From assembly GCF_001015195.1 (NCBI RefSeq), contig NZ_LDES01000004.1, positions 58,381-122,380 on the forward strand: a DNA stretch of 64,000 nucleotides, in the 5' to 3' direction. Under the pieces are notes generated by a model. It had not been told where the DNA came from. It worked only from the letters and a program-made list of their open reading frames with translations, and ran no database searches. Positions 10,888-20,858 of this stretch are shown here, piece by piece. This stretch comes from Sphingomonas sp. Y57 (lineage in GTDB: Bacteria; Pseudomonadota; Alphaproteobacteria; Sphingomonadales; Sphingomonadaceae). The stretch's first letter is position 1, and every line of letters starts with the position of its first letter. The translations under genes and the position numbers were made by a program.

Positions 10888-11055
10888 ATGAAGTTCGTTG
10901 CTAAGCTGCTGAAGAACAACAAGGGTGCCACCGCGATCGAATATGGCCTGATCGCAGCCCTTATCGCCGTCGCCGCGATCACCGCGATGACGAGCCTCGG
11001 CAACCAGCTCCAGAAGACGTTCAACAACGTCTCGAACAACATGAAGGCGAGCTAA
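10888..11055 (+). CDS. Flp family type IVb pilin
   Basis: 55 residues from ATG 10888 (GGGAG 10 bases upstream); a longer frame from 10831 is rejected because the leader KFVAKLLKNNKG is complete from 10888. The mature N-terminus ATAIEYGLIAALIAVAAITA is textbook Flp pilin: Glu5, Tyr6, long hydrophobic helix. This would be the major subunit of a Tad pilus used for surface adhesion. It lies 115 bases after the first pilin and is followed by a strong terminator. The Tad machinery is absent here except for a cpaF gene at 22772. Confidence 0.92.
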   Translation: MKFVAKLLKNNKGATAIEYGLIAALIAVAAITAMTSLGNQLQKTFNNVSNNMKAS

Positions 11056-11091
11056 GGCCGCACAGCCCTACGGCTTAGGCTGGCTTCGAGA

Positions 11092-11119
11092 GGGCGGCGG
11101 GAAAACCCGTCGCCCTTTC
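11092..11119 (+). terminator. Rho-independent terminator after Flp pilin genes
   Basis: Ten-base stem GGGCGGCGGG (11092-11101) / CCCGTCGCCC (11106-11115, one G.U pair) with AAAA loop, followed by TTTCC. It lies 37 bases downstream of the pilin stop. The rest of 11120-11270 contains no gene that I can support. Confidence 0.75.
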
Positions 11120-11270
11120 CGTTTGTTCGACCCGCCCCTAGCGCTGCGGAGGCAGGAGCCCATGTCTATAACTGATGCCAGCTTCAGCCTCTGGCTGACG
11201 TTCATCCCGAGCGCCTGCCTTGCAGGCAGTCGAAAGGCTGGCATGGCGAACCAGCTATGAGCGCGCGTCA

Positions 11271-12710
11271 CTAATTCCGCACGATCACCTTTACCCGTTC
11301 GCCTACCCGTAGCGCGTCGCCGCGCTCAAGGCCGTTAAGCACCAGGAAACGGTCCAGCGGCGAGTCGGGGAAGGCCATCATCCGCGCGAAGGTGTCGGGG
11401 GTTTCGCCCGCCTTCACCTTCAGAACCTTCACCCGCAACGGACGAACACCCTGCGTTTCGGCGGCCGTCAAGCGACGCATGCTCTGGACTAGCGATTCGA
11501 ACGGGCCGATCCCCTGCCCCGACCGGGTCAGCGTCACGAAATGATAAGCGATCGCACCATTGTCGGGACGATAGGCAAACACGCCGACGTCGAGCGGGCC
11601 GGCATTGCTGTTCCCTTGACCGAAAGCATAACGGAAATCGATGCCGCTGCCCCGGCCGCCTTGAACCTGGCTGTGGCGAATGTTGCTACTGAGCTTCGAG
11701 AACACCTGCCCGATATAGCCATCAAGGCCGCCCGAGCCGATCGCTCCGCCCGAAAAGCTGGCCTGCCCGCCATTGCCGCTGATCGTCACCGCCGCGTCGC
11801 TGTTGCTGACCGCATATCCCCGCGGCACGGTGAAGGCCAGTCGCTGGGTCGGCAGCTTGAACTCCTGCCCGTCGAGGAATCCCTTCGCGGGGTCGTCGCC
11901 CCATAGCAGCCCGTCAACAGCGTCGAGCAGCGCGTCGTTATTGCGGATGCCGCGTCCCGCCTTGCCGGTCTCCTGCGCCTTGACGCGCGCGCGCTTCACA
12001 CGGTCGATCGAGTTGGGATGGGTGCTGGCCCAGGTCGGCAGGGAATTGGCCTTGCCGCTGATCCGGGCCTCCAGATCCTGCTGCGCGCCCAGCACGCCGA
12101 GCATGTCCGACGAGGCGAGTGGATCATAGCCGGCATTCGCCAGATAGCGAACGCCAAGATCATCAGCCTGATATTCCTGGGTGCGCGAGAAGCCCTTGGT
12201 GATCAGGTCGGCACCGACGCCGGCGCCCCGTCCGATCAGGCTGCCGACTCCCGAATCGCCCGCGACAGCGCCGACGAGGCCGGCGAGGACCGAAGTGATC
12301 GTGGCGGTCTGCTGCCGCTTGGCCGAATGGCGTGCGGCGACGTGGCCGACCTCATGCCCCAGCACCGAGGCGAGCTCCGCCTCGTCGTTCATGATCGCGA
12401 GGAGGCCGCGCGTCACATAGACGTAGCCGCCGGGGATAGCGAAGGCGTTGTTCACCGGCGAATCGAGCAGCGTCACGGTGAAGTCGCGCTCGGAGTTGGA
12501 CAGGCCCGACTGGACCGCGATCTTTCGCCCCACCCGCGTGACATAGTCTGCGGCAGGTCCCTTCATAGCTCCGCCGAACTGCTGCACGAGCTGCGGATGG
12601 GCCTCCGCGCCCGTGCGTTTGTCGCCAGCGGAAATCGACTGGACCTGTGCCAGGGCGACACCCGGAACGGCGACAAGCGACAGGCTGGTCCAGAGCAGAA
12701 AAGTCTTCAT
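11271..12710 (-). CDS. M48-family zinc metalloprotease (BepA/LoiP-like) with C-terminal LysM-like segment
   Basis: 479 residues from ATG 12710, supported by GGAGGA on this strand and by the signal peptide (FLLWTSLSLVAVPGVALAQ). The M48 catalytic helix reads ASVLGHEVGHVAARHS (HExxH), with the third ligand Glu in the downstream EYQADDLGVRYL motif. Family members degrade or refold misassembled outer-membrane proteins in the periplasm. The last 60 residues (VKVLKVKAGETPDTFARMMA...LRVGERVKVIVRN) look like a LysM-type fold, suggesting wall attachment. It lies 94 bases downstream of accA on the same strand. Confidence 0.88.
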   Translation of the reverse strand: MKTFLLWTSLSLVAVPGVALAQVQSISAGDKRTGAEAHPQLVQQFGGAMKGPAADYVTRVGRKIAVQSGLSNSERDFTVTLLDSPVNNAFAIPGGYVYVTRGLLAIMNDEAELASVLGHEVGHVAARHSAKRQQTATITSVLAGLVGAVAGDSGVGSLIGRGAGVGADLITKGFSRTQEYQADDLGVRYLANAGYDPLASSDMLGVLGAQQDLEARISGKANSLPTWASTHPNSIDRVKRARVKAQETGKAGRGIRNNDALLDAVDGLLWGDDPAKGFLDGQEFKLPTQRLAFTVPRGYAVSNSDAAVTISGNGGQASFSGGAIGSGGLDGYIGQVFSKLSSNIRHSQVQGGRGSGIDFRYAFGQGNSNAGPLDVGVFAYRPDNGAIAYHFVTLTRSGQGIGPFESLVQSMRRLTAAETQGVRPLRVKVLKVKAGETPDTFARMMAFPDSPLDRFLVLNGLERGDALRVGERVKVIVRN

Positions 12711-12804
12711 GCTATCCTCCCACGCAACGCAGAAAGCAGATAGCGGGCGAACGGTTCCGTTACGACTTTTTCCGCCGTTGCTTTTCCTCTTCTCCGCCTG
12801 CCGG

Positions 12805-13746
12805 TCAGCCGATGGCCAGGAACTTGTCTCGGCGCGCAGCGCGCAGGGTCGTCGGCTTCTTGCCGGCAAGCTTGTCGAGTTCTTCCCCGATCGCAGCGCC
12901 CAGCGCGGCGATTGCGGCAGCAGGATCGCGATGCGCGCCGCCCACCGGCTCCGCCACCACCCGGTCGACCACGCCGAGCTTCTGAAGATCGGCGGCGGTG
13001 ACCTTCATCGCTTCGGCCGCCTCCGCTGCCTTGTCACCGGTACGCCACAGAATCGAGGCACATCCCTCGGGCGAGATCACCGAATAGACAGCATGCTCGA
13101 ACATCAACACGCTGTTCGCCGCCGCGACCGCGATCGCCCCGCCCGAGCCGCCTTCGCCCACGACCGCCGCGACCATCGGCACGCCCAGGGCCAGGCAGGC
13201 TTCGGTGGAGCGCGCGATCGCCTCGGCCTGGCCGCGCTCTTCGGCCTGGATGCCGGGAAAGGCGCCCGAGGTATCGACGAGGCTCACCACCGGCAGACCG
13301 AAACGATCGGCCAGTTCCATCAGCCGGATCGCCTTGCGATAGCCCTCGGGCTTGGCCATGCCGAAATTGTGGCGGATGCGCGACGCGGTGTCGTCGCCCT
13401 TCTCATGACCGATCACCATCACCTTTCGATCGCCCAGACGACCGAGGCCGCCGATGATCGCCTGGTCGTCGGCGAATGCGCGGTCCCCCGCCAGCGGCAT
13501 GAAATCGCTGACGAAGCCGGCAACATAGTCCTTGAAGTGCGGGCGCTCGGGATGCCGGGCAACCTGCGTTTTCTGCCACGGCGTCAGCTTCGCATAGGTG
13601 TCGCGCAGCAATTTGTCCGACTTGGCCTCCAGCTTGGAGACTTCGCTCTCGATGTCGAGCGAACCGGCGTCGGCGGTCGACCGGAGTTCGGCGATGCGCG
13701 CCTGTAGCTCGGCGATGGGCTTTTCGAATTCGAGATAGGCAACCAT
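12805..13746 (-). CDS. accA: Acetyl-CoA carboxylase carboxyltransferase subunit alpha
   Basis: 313 residues. With AccD it transfers CO2 from biotinyl-BCCP to acetyl-CoA, the first committed step of fatty-acid synthesis. Typical segments: N-terminal [18 protein letters not shown] coiled coil, [28 protein letters not shown], and the oxyanion/CoA region [20 protein letters not shown] followed by [15 protein letters not shown]. The start matches the usual MVxYLEFEKP N-terminus. Confidence 0.96.
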   Translation of the reverse strand: MVAYLEFEKPIAELQARIAELRSTADAGSLDIESEVSKLEAKSDKLLRDTYAKLTPWQKTQVARHPERPHFKDYVAGFVSDFMPLAGDRAFADDQAIIGGLGRLGDRKVMVIGHEKGDDTASRIRHNFGMAKPEGYRKAIRLMELADRFGLPVVSLVDTSGAFPGIQAEERGQAEAIARSTEACLALGVPMVAAVVGEGGSGGAIAVAAANSVLMFEHAVYSVISPEGCASILWRTGDKAAEAAEAMKVTAADLQKLGVVDRVVAEPVGGAHRDPAAAIAALGAAIGEELDKLAGKKPTTLRAARRDKFLAIG

Positions 13747-13859
13747 CGGCTCCGGTTAGGCGGGCTCGACGCTCCAGTCAACGAAGCCCGCGCCGGGAAG
13801 CCGTGCAAAGCGAAGGGTGAATGCGACGGCCGCGCCTGCGGGCGACGCAGGCCCGGGCC

Positions 13860-13887
13860 CTTGAAGCCGGCAGAGCCCTCCCTATCT
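13860..13887 (+). promoter_or_regulatory. RpoH (sigma-32)-type promoter
   Basis: CTTGAAG (13860-13866), a 13-base spacer, then CCCTATCT (13880-13887). The known sigma-32 consensus is CTTGAAA-N13-17-CCCCATnT; the match is 6/7 and 7/8. It sits about 100 bases before the Hsp20 start, immediately upstream of the ROSE-like leader, so transcription would begin just before hairpin 1. Confidence 0.7.
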
Positions 13888-13898
13888 CGATCCGGCCG

Positions 13899-13989
13899 GC
13901 CGTCGCCTGAAGGGACGGCAGGCATGGTCCGGCGGATGCTCCGCGGACCGATAATGGTCATTATCGCTTGATGAGGAAACAGACCCATG
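13899..13989 (+). promoter_or_regulatory. ROSE-like RNA thermometer in the hsp20 leader
   Basis: Three consecutive hairpins can be drawn. H1: GCCGTC (13899-13904) / GACGGC (13914-13919). H2: GGTCC (13926-13930) and GCGGA (13932-13936) pairing with TCCGC (13940-13944) and GGACC (13945-13949). H3: GGTC (13956-13959) / GACC (13982-13985) enclosing UCGCU (13964-13968) opposite the Shine-Dalgarno AGGA (13974-13977) with a 5-base loop. U(U/C)GCU opposite AGGA is the hallmark of ROSE elements, in which heat melts the last hairpin and frees the ribosome site. ATAATG/CATTAT (13951-13964) could form a competing stem. Structure is drawn by eye. Confidence 0.75.
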
Positions 13990-14454
13990 CGTAGCCTTGA
14001 TTTCGCTCCCCTGCTCCGGTCCTCGATCGGCTTCGAGAATCTCAACCGTCTCGTCGACTTCGCCCGTGGCGACGGCGACAGCTATCCGCCGTACAACATC
14101 GAGAAGACGGGTGACGGCGCCTATCGGATCCAAATGGCGCTCGCCGGCTTCACCCGCGACGAGATCGACGTCACCGTGCAGGACAACGTGCTGATCATCA
14201 TCGGCCGCGCCGTCGAGGCCACCGATGCCGAGAAGCGCGAATATCTCCACCGCGGAATCGCCAAGCGCGCGTTCGAGCGCCGCTTCCAGCTCGCCGACAC
14301 CATCAAGGTGACCGGTGCGGGCTATGAGAACGGCTTGCTCAACGTCGACCTGGTTCGGGAGATTCCCGAGCACAAGAAGCCTCGCCGCATCGCCATCGAC
14401 GGGGTCGAGCCCCAGGCGGTGATCGACGCGGAGCCCAGCAAGGCTGCCGCGTAA
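13987..14454 (+). CDS. Small heat-shock protein, Hsp20/IbpA type
   Basis: 155 residues. The N-terminus RSLDFAPLLRSSIGFENLNR is typical of alphaproteobacterial class A IbpA-like proteins. The alpha-crystallin domain runs from about 33 to 125 (YNIEKTGDGAYRIQMALAGF, then IAKRAFERRFQLAD and GLLNVDLVREIPE), and the C-terminal I-x-I-like anchor is RRIAID. It acts as an ATP-independent holdase in the cytoplasm. The upstream sigma-32-type promoter and ROSE-like leader suggest heat control at both transcription and translation; a terminator follows directly. Confidence 0.95.
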   Translation: MRSLDFAPLLRSSIGFENLNRLVDFARGDGDSYPPYNIEKTGDGAYRIQMALAGFTRDEIDVTVQDNVLIIIGRAVEATDAEKREYLHRGIAKRAFERRFQLADTIKVTGAGYENGLLNVDLVREIPEHKKPRRIAIDGVEPQAVIDAEPSKAAA

Positions 14455-14470
14455 ATCACGACTGGCAGAG

Positions 14471-14500
14471 GAAAGCCGGGCCGCGAGGTCCGGCTTTCTG
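14471..14500 (+). terminator. Rho-independent terminator after hsp20
   Basis: Perfect 9-base stem GAAAGCCGG (14471-14479) / CCGGCTTTC (14490-14498), 10-base loop, followed by TGATTCT. It is placed 17 bases after the hsp20 stop, giving a monocistronic heat-shock unit. Confidence 0.75.
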
Positions 14501-14679
14501 ATTCTCCAGACACCCCAGCGGGCACCGGCCGCCCGGGCAGCGACTACCCGCTCTCATCGGTTGGAGGCTCTCGAGGAGATCGCCTTCCCTTCACCGGCCC
14601 GTCAAACTTCACCGTAACTTGTATCTCTGGTGCCTTGCATAAGGGGGGCACCCCTGCTAACCGGCCCGCGAACCATGCA

Positions 14680-14706
14680 GGGACGCCTTCCCGGCGGCCC
14701 TTTTTT
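14680..14706 (+). terminator. Terminator-like hairpin in the atp leader
   Basis: Stem GGGACGCC (14680-14687) / GGCGGCCC (14693-14700) with one mismatch and a 5-base loop, followed directly by TTTTTT (14701-14706). It is only 37 bases before the atpH GTG. No gene reads into it, since hsp20 already ends in its own terminator at 14471. It is therefore either a backup terminator or part of an atp leader. The rest of 14501-14679 shows no gene. Confidence 0.5.
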
Positions 14707-14743
14707 GCGCATGGCCCAACCTTTTTTGGGGGAATGAAAGCGC

Positions 14744-15298
14744 GTGGAGAATTCCGGCGGTATTCAGTCTAGCCTCAGCGGACGTTATGCGACCGCGCTG
14801 TTCGGTCTCGCACGGGACGAAAAGGCGATCGACGCGGTCTCCGCGAGCCTTCAGTCGCTCAAGGCCGCGCTGACCGAATCGGACGACTTCCGTCGCCTGA
14901 CGACGAGCCCGCTCGTTTCGCGCGACGAGGCGACGAAGGCGGTGGCCGCGACGGCCGCGAGCCTCGGCATCGATCCCCTCACCACCAAGTTCCTCGGCGT
15001 GCTCGCGCAGAATCGCCGGCTCGGCCAGCTCGGCGCGGTGATCCGCTCCTTCGCGACCCTCTCGGCCCGGCATCGCGGCGAGACCACCGCCGAAGTCACC
15101 TCGGCCCATCCGCTGACCGCCACCCAGGTCAAGGCGCTGAAGGCCAAGCTCAAGACCCAGCTCGATCGCGACGTCGCGGTCGATCTCACCGTCGATCCGT
15201 CCATTCTCGGCGGCCTGATCGTCAAGATCGGCTCGCGCCAGATCGACGGTTCGATCCGCTCCAAACTGAACTCCCTCGCGATTGCGATGAAAGGCTGA
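14744..15298 (+). CDS. atpH: F1F0 ATP synthase subunit delta
   Basis: 184 residues. Part of the peripheral stalk linking F1 to the F0 b subunits. It starts with GTG at 14744 preceded by GGGGGA; the translation [20 protein letters not shown] is the conserved OSCP/delta N-terminus, and [22 protein letters not shown] is the conserved C-terminal signature. First gene of the F1 operon; the F0 genes are not in this window, as is usual for alphaproteobacteria. Its stop lies 2 bases before atpA. Confidence 0.95.
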   Translation: MENSGGIQSSLSGRYATALFGLARDEKAIDAVSASLQSLKAALTESDDFRRLTTSPLVSRDEATKAVAATAASLGIDPLTTKFLGVLAQNRRLGQLGAVIRSFATLSARHRGETTAEVTSAHPLTATQVKALKAKLKTQLDRDVAVDLTVDPSILGGLIVKIGSRQIDGSIRSKLNSLAIAMKG

Positions 15299-15300
15299 AC

Positions 15301-16830
<1,530 letters not shown>

Positions 16831-16890
16831 CATACTGATATCTCACCCGGCCTTGTGCCGGGTGAGGCAGGACGGAAGAGACAAGACTAG

Positions 16891-17775
16891 ATGGCAAGTC
16901 TCAAGGCCCTCAAGGTCCGCATCACTTCGGTGAAGTCGACCCAGAAGATCACCAAGGCGATGAAGATGGTCGCCGCCGCGAAGCTGCGCCGCGCGCAGAT
17001 GGCTGCGGAAGCCGGTCGCCCCTATGCCGAGCGGCTGGACGCGGTGATGTCGAGCCTCGCCTCGAAAGTGACGGTCGGGCCGCAGAGCCCGAAGCTGCTC
17101 GCCGGGACCGGCAACGACCAGGTTCACCTGCTCGTCGTCGCGACCTCGGAGCGTGGCCTCGCCGGCGCGTTCAACACCAACATCGTCCGGGCCGCGCGCA
17201 AGACCGCGGACAGCCTGATCGCGCAGGGCAAGACGGTGAAGTTCTACCTGATCGGCAAGAAGGGCCGCGCCGTGTTGCAGCGGATCTTCCCCGGCAAGAT
17301 CGTCCATCAGGTCGACCAGAGCCACATCAAGAACGTCGCGTTCAGCGATGCCCATGCGGTGGCCGAGGACCTGATCGGCCGCTATGCGGCGGGCGAGTTC
17401 GATGTCGCTCATCTGTTCTTCGCCAAGTTCCAGTCGGCGCTGGTCCAGGAACCGACCGAGTTGCAGATCATTCCGGTCCCGCTAACCGCCGACACCGGCG
17501 CGGCGGCAACGGGCGCCTCGGCGGCGGTCGAATATGAGCCGGACGAGGAAGCGATCCTCACCGAGCTGCTGCCGCGCAACGTCGCCGTCCAGCTATTCCG
17601 CGCGATGCTGGAAAATGCCGCATCCGAACAGGGTAGCCGCATGACCGCGATGGACAATGCCACCCGCAATGCCGGCGAGATGATTAACAAGCTGACGATC
17701 CAGTACAACCGGACCCGTCAGGCGGCGATCACCACCGAGCTCATCGAAATCATCGCTGGCGCTGAAGCGCTGTAA
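16891..17775 (+). CDS. atpG: F1F0 ATP synthase subunit gamma
   Basis: 294 residues; central rotor shaft. The N-terminal coiled coil [20 protein letters not shown] and [15 protein letters not shown], and the C-terminal coil [20 protein letters not shown] are family signatures. The middle Rossmann-like part includes [16 protein letters not shown]. It follows atpA by 60 bases with GGAAGAGA before the ATG. Confidence 0.97.
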   Translation: MASLKALKVRITSVKSTQKITKAMKMVAAAKLRRAQMAAEAGRPYAERLDAVMSSLASKVTVGPQSPKLLAGTGNDQVHLLVVATSERGLAGAFNTNIVRAARKTADSLIAQGKTVKFYLIGKKGRAVLQRIFPGKIVHQVDQSHIKNVAFSDAHAVAEDLIGRYAAGEFDVAHLFFAKFQSALVQEPTELQIIPVPLTADTGAAATGASAAVEYEPDEEAILTELLPRNVAVQLFRAMLENAASEQGSRMTAMDNATRNAGEMINKLTIQYNRTRQAAITTELIEIIAGAEAL

Positions 17776-19253
<1,478 letters not shown>

Positions 19254-19254
<1 letters not shown>

Positions 19255-19445
19255 TGGCGGACGGGCCGCGCATCGAGGATGCGGTTAACGAGACCTGCCC
19301 CTGGTCGGGTGATCCGATCTCGGCAGACGCTCTGACCGTCTACAAGGGCGCGGTCGTCGGCTTCTGCAACCCGGGTTGCCGGGACAAGTTCGAGCAAGCC
19401 ACAGCGGCGTTCGATCTTGCTCTTCGCGACCGGAAACAGGACTGA
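19254..19445 (+). CDS. Small YHS/TRASH-like Cys protein inside the atp operon
   Basis: 63 residues. Its ATG overlaps the atpD stop and its stop is 2 bases before the atpC ATG, so it is an intrinsic part of the operon. It contains three Cys in the pattern C-P-W-S-G-D-P-I...[10 protein letters not shown], which closely resembles the YHS/TRASH metal-binding fold (C-G-x2-V...YFCSxGCxxKF). The family is known in metal sensing and trafficking. Inference: a small metal- or redox-responsive partner of ATP synthase expression or assembly. I know of no established function at this locus. Confidence 0.75.
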
Positions 19446-19447
19446 AC

Positions 19448-19711
19448 ATGGCTGATCTGCATTTCGAACTCGTCACCCCCGAAAAGCTCCTCCGCTCGGA
19501 GGAGGTGTATATGGTGGTGGTGCCCGGCTCCGAGGGCGACTTCGGCGTGTTGGCGGGCCATGCGCCCTTCATGTCGACAGTCCGCTCCGGCGAGTTGGCG
19601 ATCTATTCGGGCCCGACCACGGTTGCCGCGCGCATCCATGTCGAAGGCGGCTTCGCGGAGGTCAACGAGAAGGGCCTGACGGTGCTGGCGGAGCAGGCGA
19701 CCGAAGCCTGA
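19448..19711 (+). CDS. atpC: F1F0 ATP synthase subunit epsilon (short form)
   Basis: 87 residues from ATG 19448. It holds only the N-terminal beta-sandwich ([38 protein letters not shown]) that binds gamma and the c-ring. The usual C-terminal helical hairpin (total length about 130-140 in E. coli) is absent, so the known epsilon-CTD inhibition cannot operate. Alphaproteobacteria often use a separate zeta inhibitor instead; that gene is not in this window. Confidence 0.95.
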   Translation: MADLHFELVTPEKLLRSEEVYMVVVPGSEGDFGVLAGHAPFMSTVRSGELAIYSGPTTVAARIHVEGGFAEVNEKGLTVLAEQATEA

Positions 19712-19737
19712 TCCACTGCCCCTGCGGCAAGAATGAC

Positions 19738-19771
19738 AAGGCCCGGCGCAGCGATGCGGCCGGGCCTTTTC
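19738..19771 (+). terminator. Rho-independent terminator of the atp operon
   Basis: Perfect 10-base stem AAGGCCCGGC (19738-19747) / GCCGGGCCTT (19759-19768) with an 11-base loop and TTTT ending. It lies 26 bases after the atpC stop. Confidence 0.85.
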
Positions 19772-19787
19772 CTTGATCAGTTTCCTC

Positions 19788-19888
19788 GTCATTTCCGCCA
19801 AGCCGGGAATCCACGATAACGGAACATCCGGCCTCCTGCAGTGCCCCCGTCCGTGAATGCCCGCTCTCGCGGGAAGGGCGGAAACCTT
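19788..19888. repeat. Degraded intergenic palindromic repeats
   Basis: Two imperfect copies of a palindrome seen intact at 25421. One at 19788-19816 begins CGTCATTTCCGCCAAGCCGG and runs into GAATCCACG. The other lies around 19855-19885 (GAATGCCCGCTCTCGCGGGA). They fill the space between the convergent atp operon and arsR gene. No gene is visible in 19772-19913. Confidence 0.5.
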
Positions 19889-19913
19889 GGTCTCGTTCGG
19901 AGGTGGAACCGCC

Positions 19914-20243
19914 CTACTCCTCGACGAACGCCTTGAGCCGCAGCAGCGCATCGTCCCACTGTGCCGCCACGCGATCGAGATAGGCGCGGGCGGTGGCCAG
20001 CGGCTCGGGCCGGCAGGCGAAGCGGCTCTCCCGGCCATGGCGGACGCTTTCGACCAGACCGACATCCTGCAGCACCCGGAGATGCTTGGTCACCGCCTGG
20101 CGGGTCAGGTCGGTATCGCCGGCAAGCATCGTGATGGACCGGGTATGTCCATCGCTGAGCCGCATCAGGAGCGACAGCCGGGTGCGATCCCCCAGTGCGG
20201 CGAAGATCGGCGCCGGGTCGATCGCCCTGCCAGCCTCACCCAT
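19914..20243 (-). CDS. ArsR/SmtB-family transcriptional regulator
   Basis: 109 residues. Winged helix-turn-helix: IFAALGDRTRLSLLMRL, then LTRQAVTKHLRVLQDVGLVE (recognition helix) and the wing HGRESRF. No CxC or other metal-binding Cys is seen, so it belongs to the non-metal branch often paired with SRPBCC (AHSA1-like) genes. It overlaps the upstream SRPBCC gene by 8 bases (same operon). The operator pair at 20688 and 20729 suggests autoregulation. Confidence 0.9.
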   Translation of the reverse strand: MGEAGRAIDPAPIFAALGDRTRLSLLMRLSDGHTRSITMLAGDTDLTRQAVTKHLRVLQDVGLVESVRHGRESRFACRPEPLATARAYLDRVAAQWDDALLRLKAFVEE

Positions 20244-20682
20244 CGAGGTAGGATCGGATGTTCTCGACCTGCGCCGTCCATCCGCCGCTGTTCATTCGGA
20301 TCGCCTCATCGCGCCGATCGGCTGGGATGCGGTCGAAGCCCGATTCGGTGACGGTCACCCGCGTCCCCTCTCCCACCGGCTCTAGTCGGAAATCGACCAG
20401 CGTCGGCTCCTCCGCCGAGTAGTCGATCGCAGGATCGATCGCATAAGGGTGCCAGGTGAAGGCAAAGCGATGGGGTTCATCCATCGCAACGATGCGCACG
20501 TTCCAGCGGACGTGCTCATAGCCCTCGAGCGTGATGTGCCCCGTCGCCGGTTCGCCGGTGGCAAAGGGCTGGTCAATCGCGACGCGGAACCACTGTCCGA
20601 ACTCGCGATGATCGGTGAGCGCGCGCCACACCCGTTCGATGGGCGCGCGAAGGTCGACGGTACGCTGTATGGAGTCGGTCAT
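20236..20682 (-). CDS. SRPBCC (AHSA1-like) lipid/ligand-binding domain protein
   Basis: 148 residues, one START/Bet v1-like domain: RTVDLRAPIERVWRALTDHREFGQWF at the start, FTWHPY and VDFRLEPVGEGTRVTVTESGFD in the middle, and the C-terminal helix GGWTAQVENIRSYL. The start is taken as ATG 20682 with GGAGG nine bases upstream; a TTG three codons earlier is less likely. First gene of the SRPBCC-arsR operon. The ligand is unknown; many relatives are linked to stress or xenobiotic responses. Confidence 0.88.
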   Translation of the reverse strand: MTDSIQRTVDLRAPIERVWRALTDHREFGQWFRVAIDQPFATGEPATGHITLEGYEHVRWNVRIVAMDEPHRFAFTWHPYAIDPAIDYSAEEPTLVDFRLEPVGEGTRVTVTESGFDRIPADRRDEAIRMNSGGWTAQVENIRSYLDG

Positions 20683-20687
20683 AATAG

Positions 20688-20744
20688 GCAACCTCCTGGT
20701 TGCTAAAATAGTCCCCTCCCCTAAATGCGCAACTTATAAGTTGC
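20688..20744. promoter_or_regulatory. Twin ArsR-type operators GCAAC-N6-GTTGC
   Basis: Two inverted repeats with identical half-sites. Site 1 is GCAACCTCCTGGTTGC (20688-20703), overlapping the ribosome site of the SRPBCC gene. Site 2 is GCAACTTATAAGTTGC (20729-20744), a perfect 16-base palindrome. Centres are 41 bases apart, about four helical turns. Their position before an operon containing an ArsR repressor suggests cooperative autorepression; site 2 may also affect the divergent metallopeptidase gene. Confidence 0.7.
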
Positions 20745-20858
20745 ATATGGCCGATCCGGTAAATCCCGGATGAACATCCGAAGCCGTCCCAGTTCACACT
20801 GAAAGCAGCCCTTTCCTGCTATAGGGTCGGGGTACGACATCACGGGAATTGTCAGCGC

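Noticed and set aside
11120..11270. Small RNA candidate around the CTGCCTTGCAGG hairpin
   Set aside because: A single short hairpin without promoter or terminator signals; it sits between a pilin terminator and a convergent gene.
12711..12869. Upstream extension of the M48 protease
   Set aside because: It would precede the signal peptide and lies beyond a strong GGAGGA ribosome site at the chosen start.
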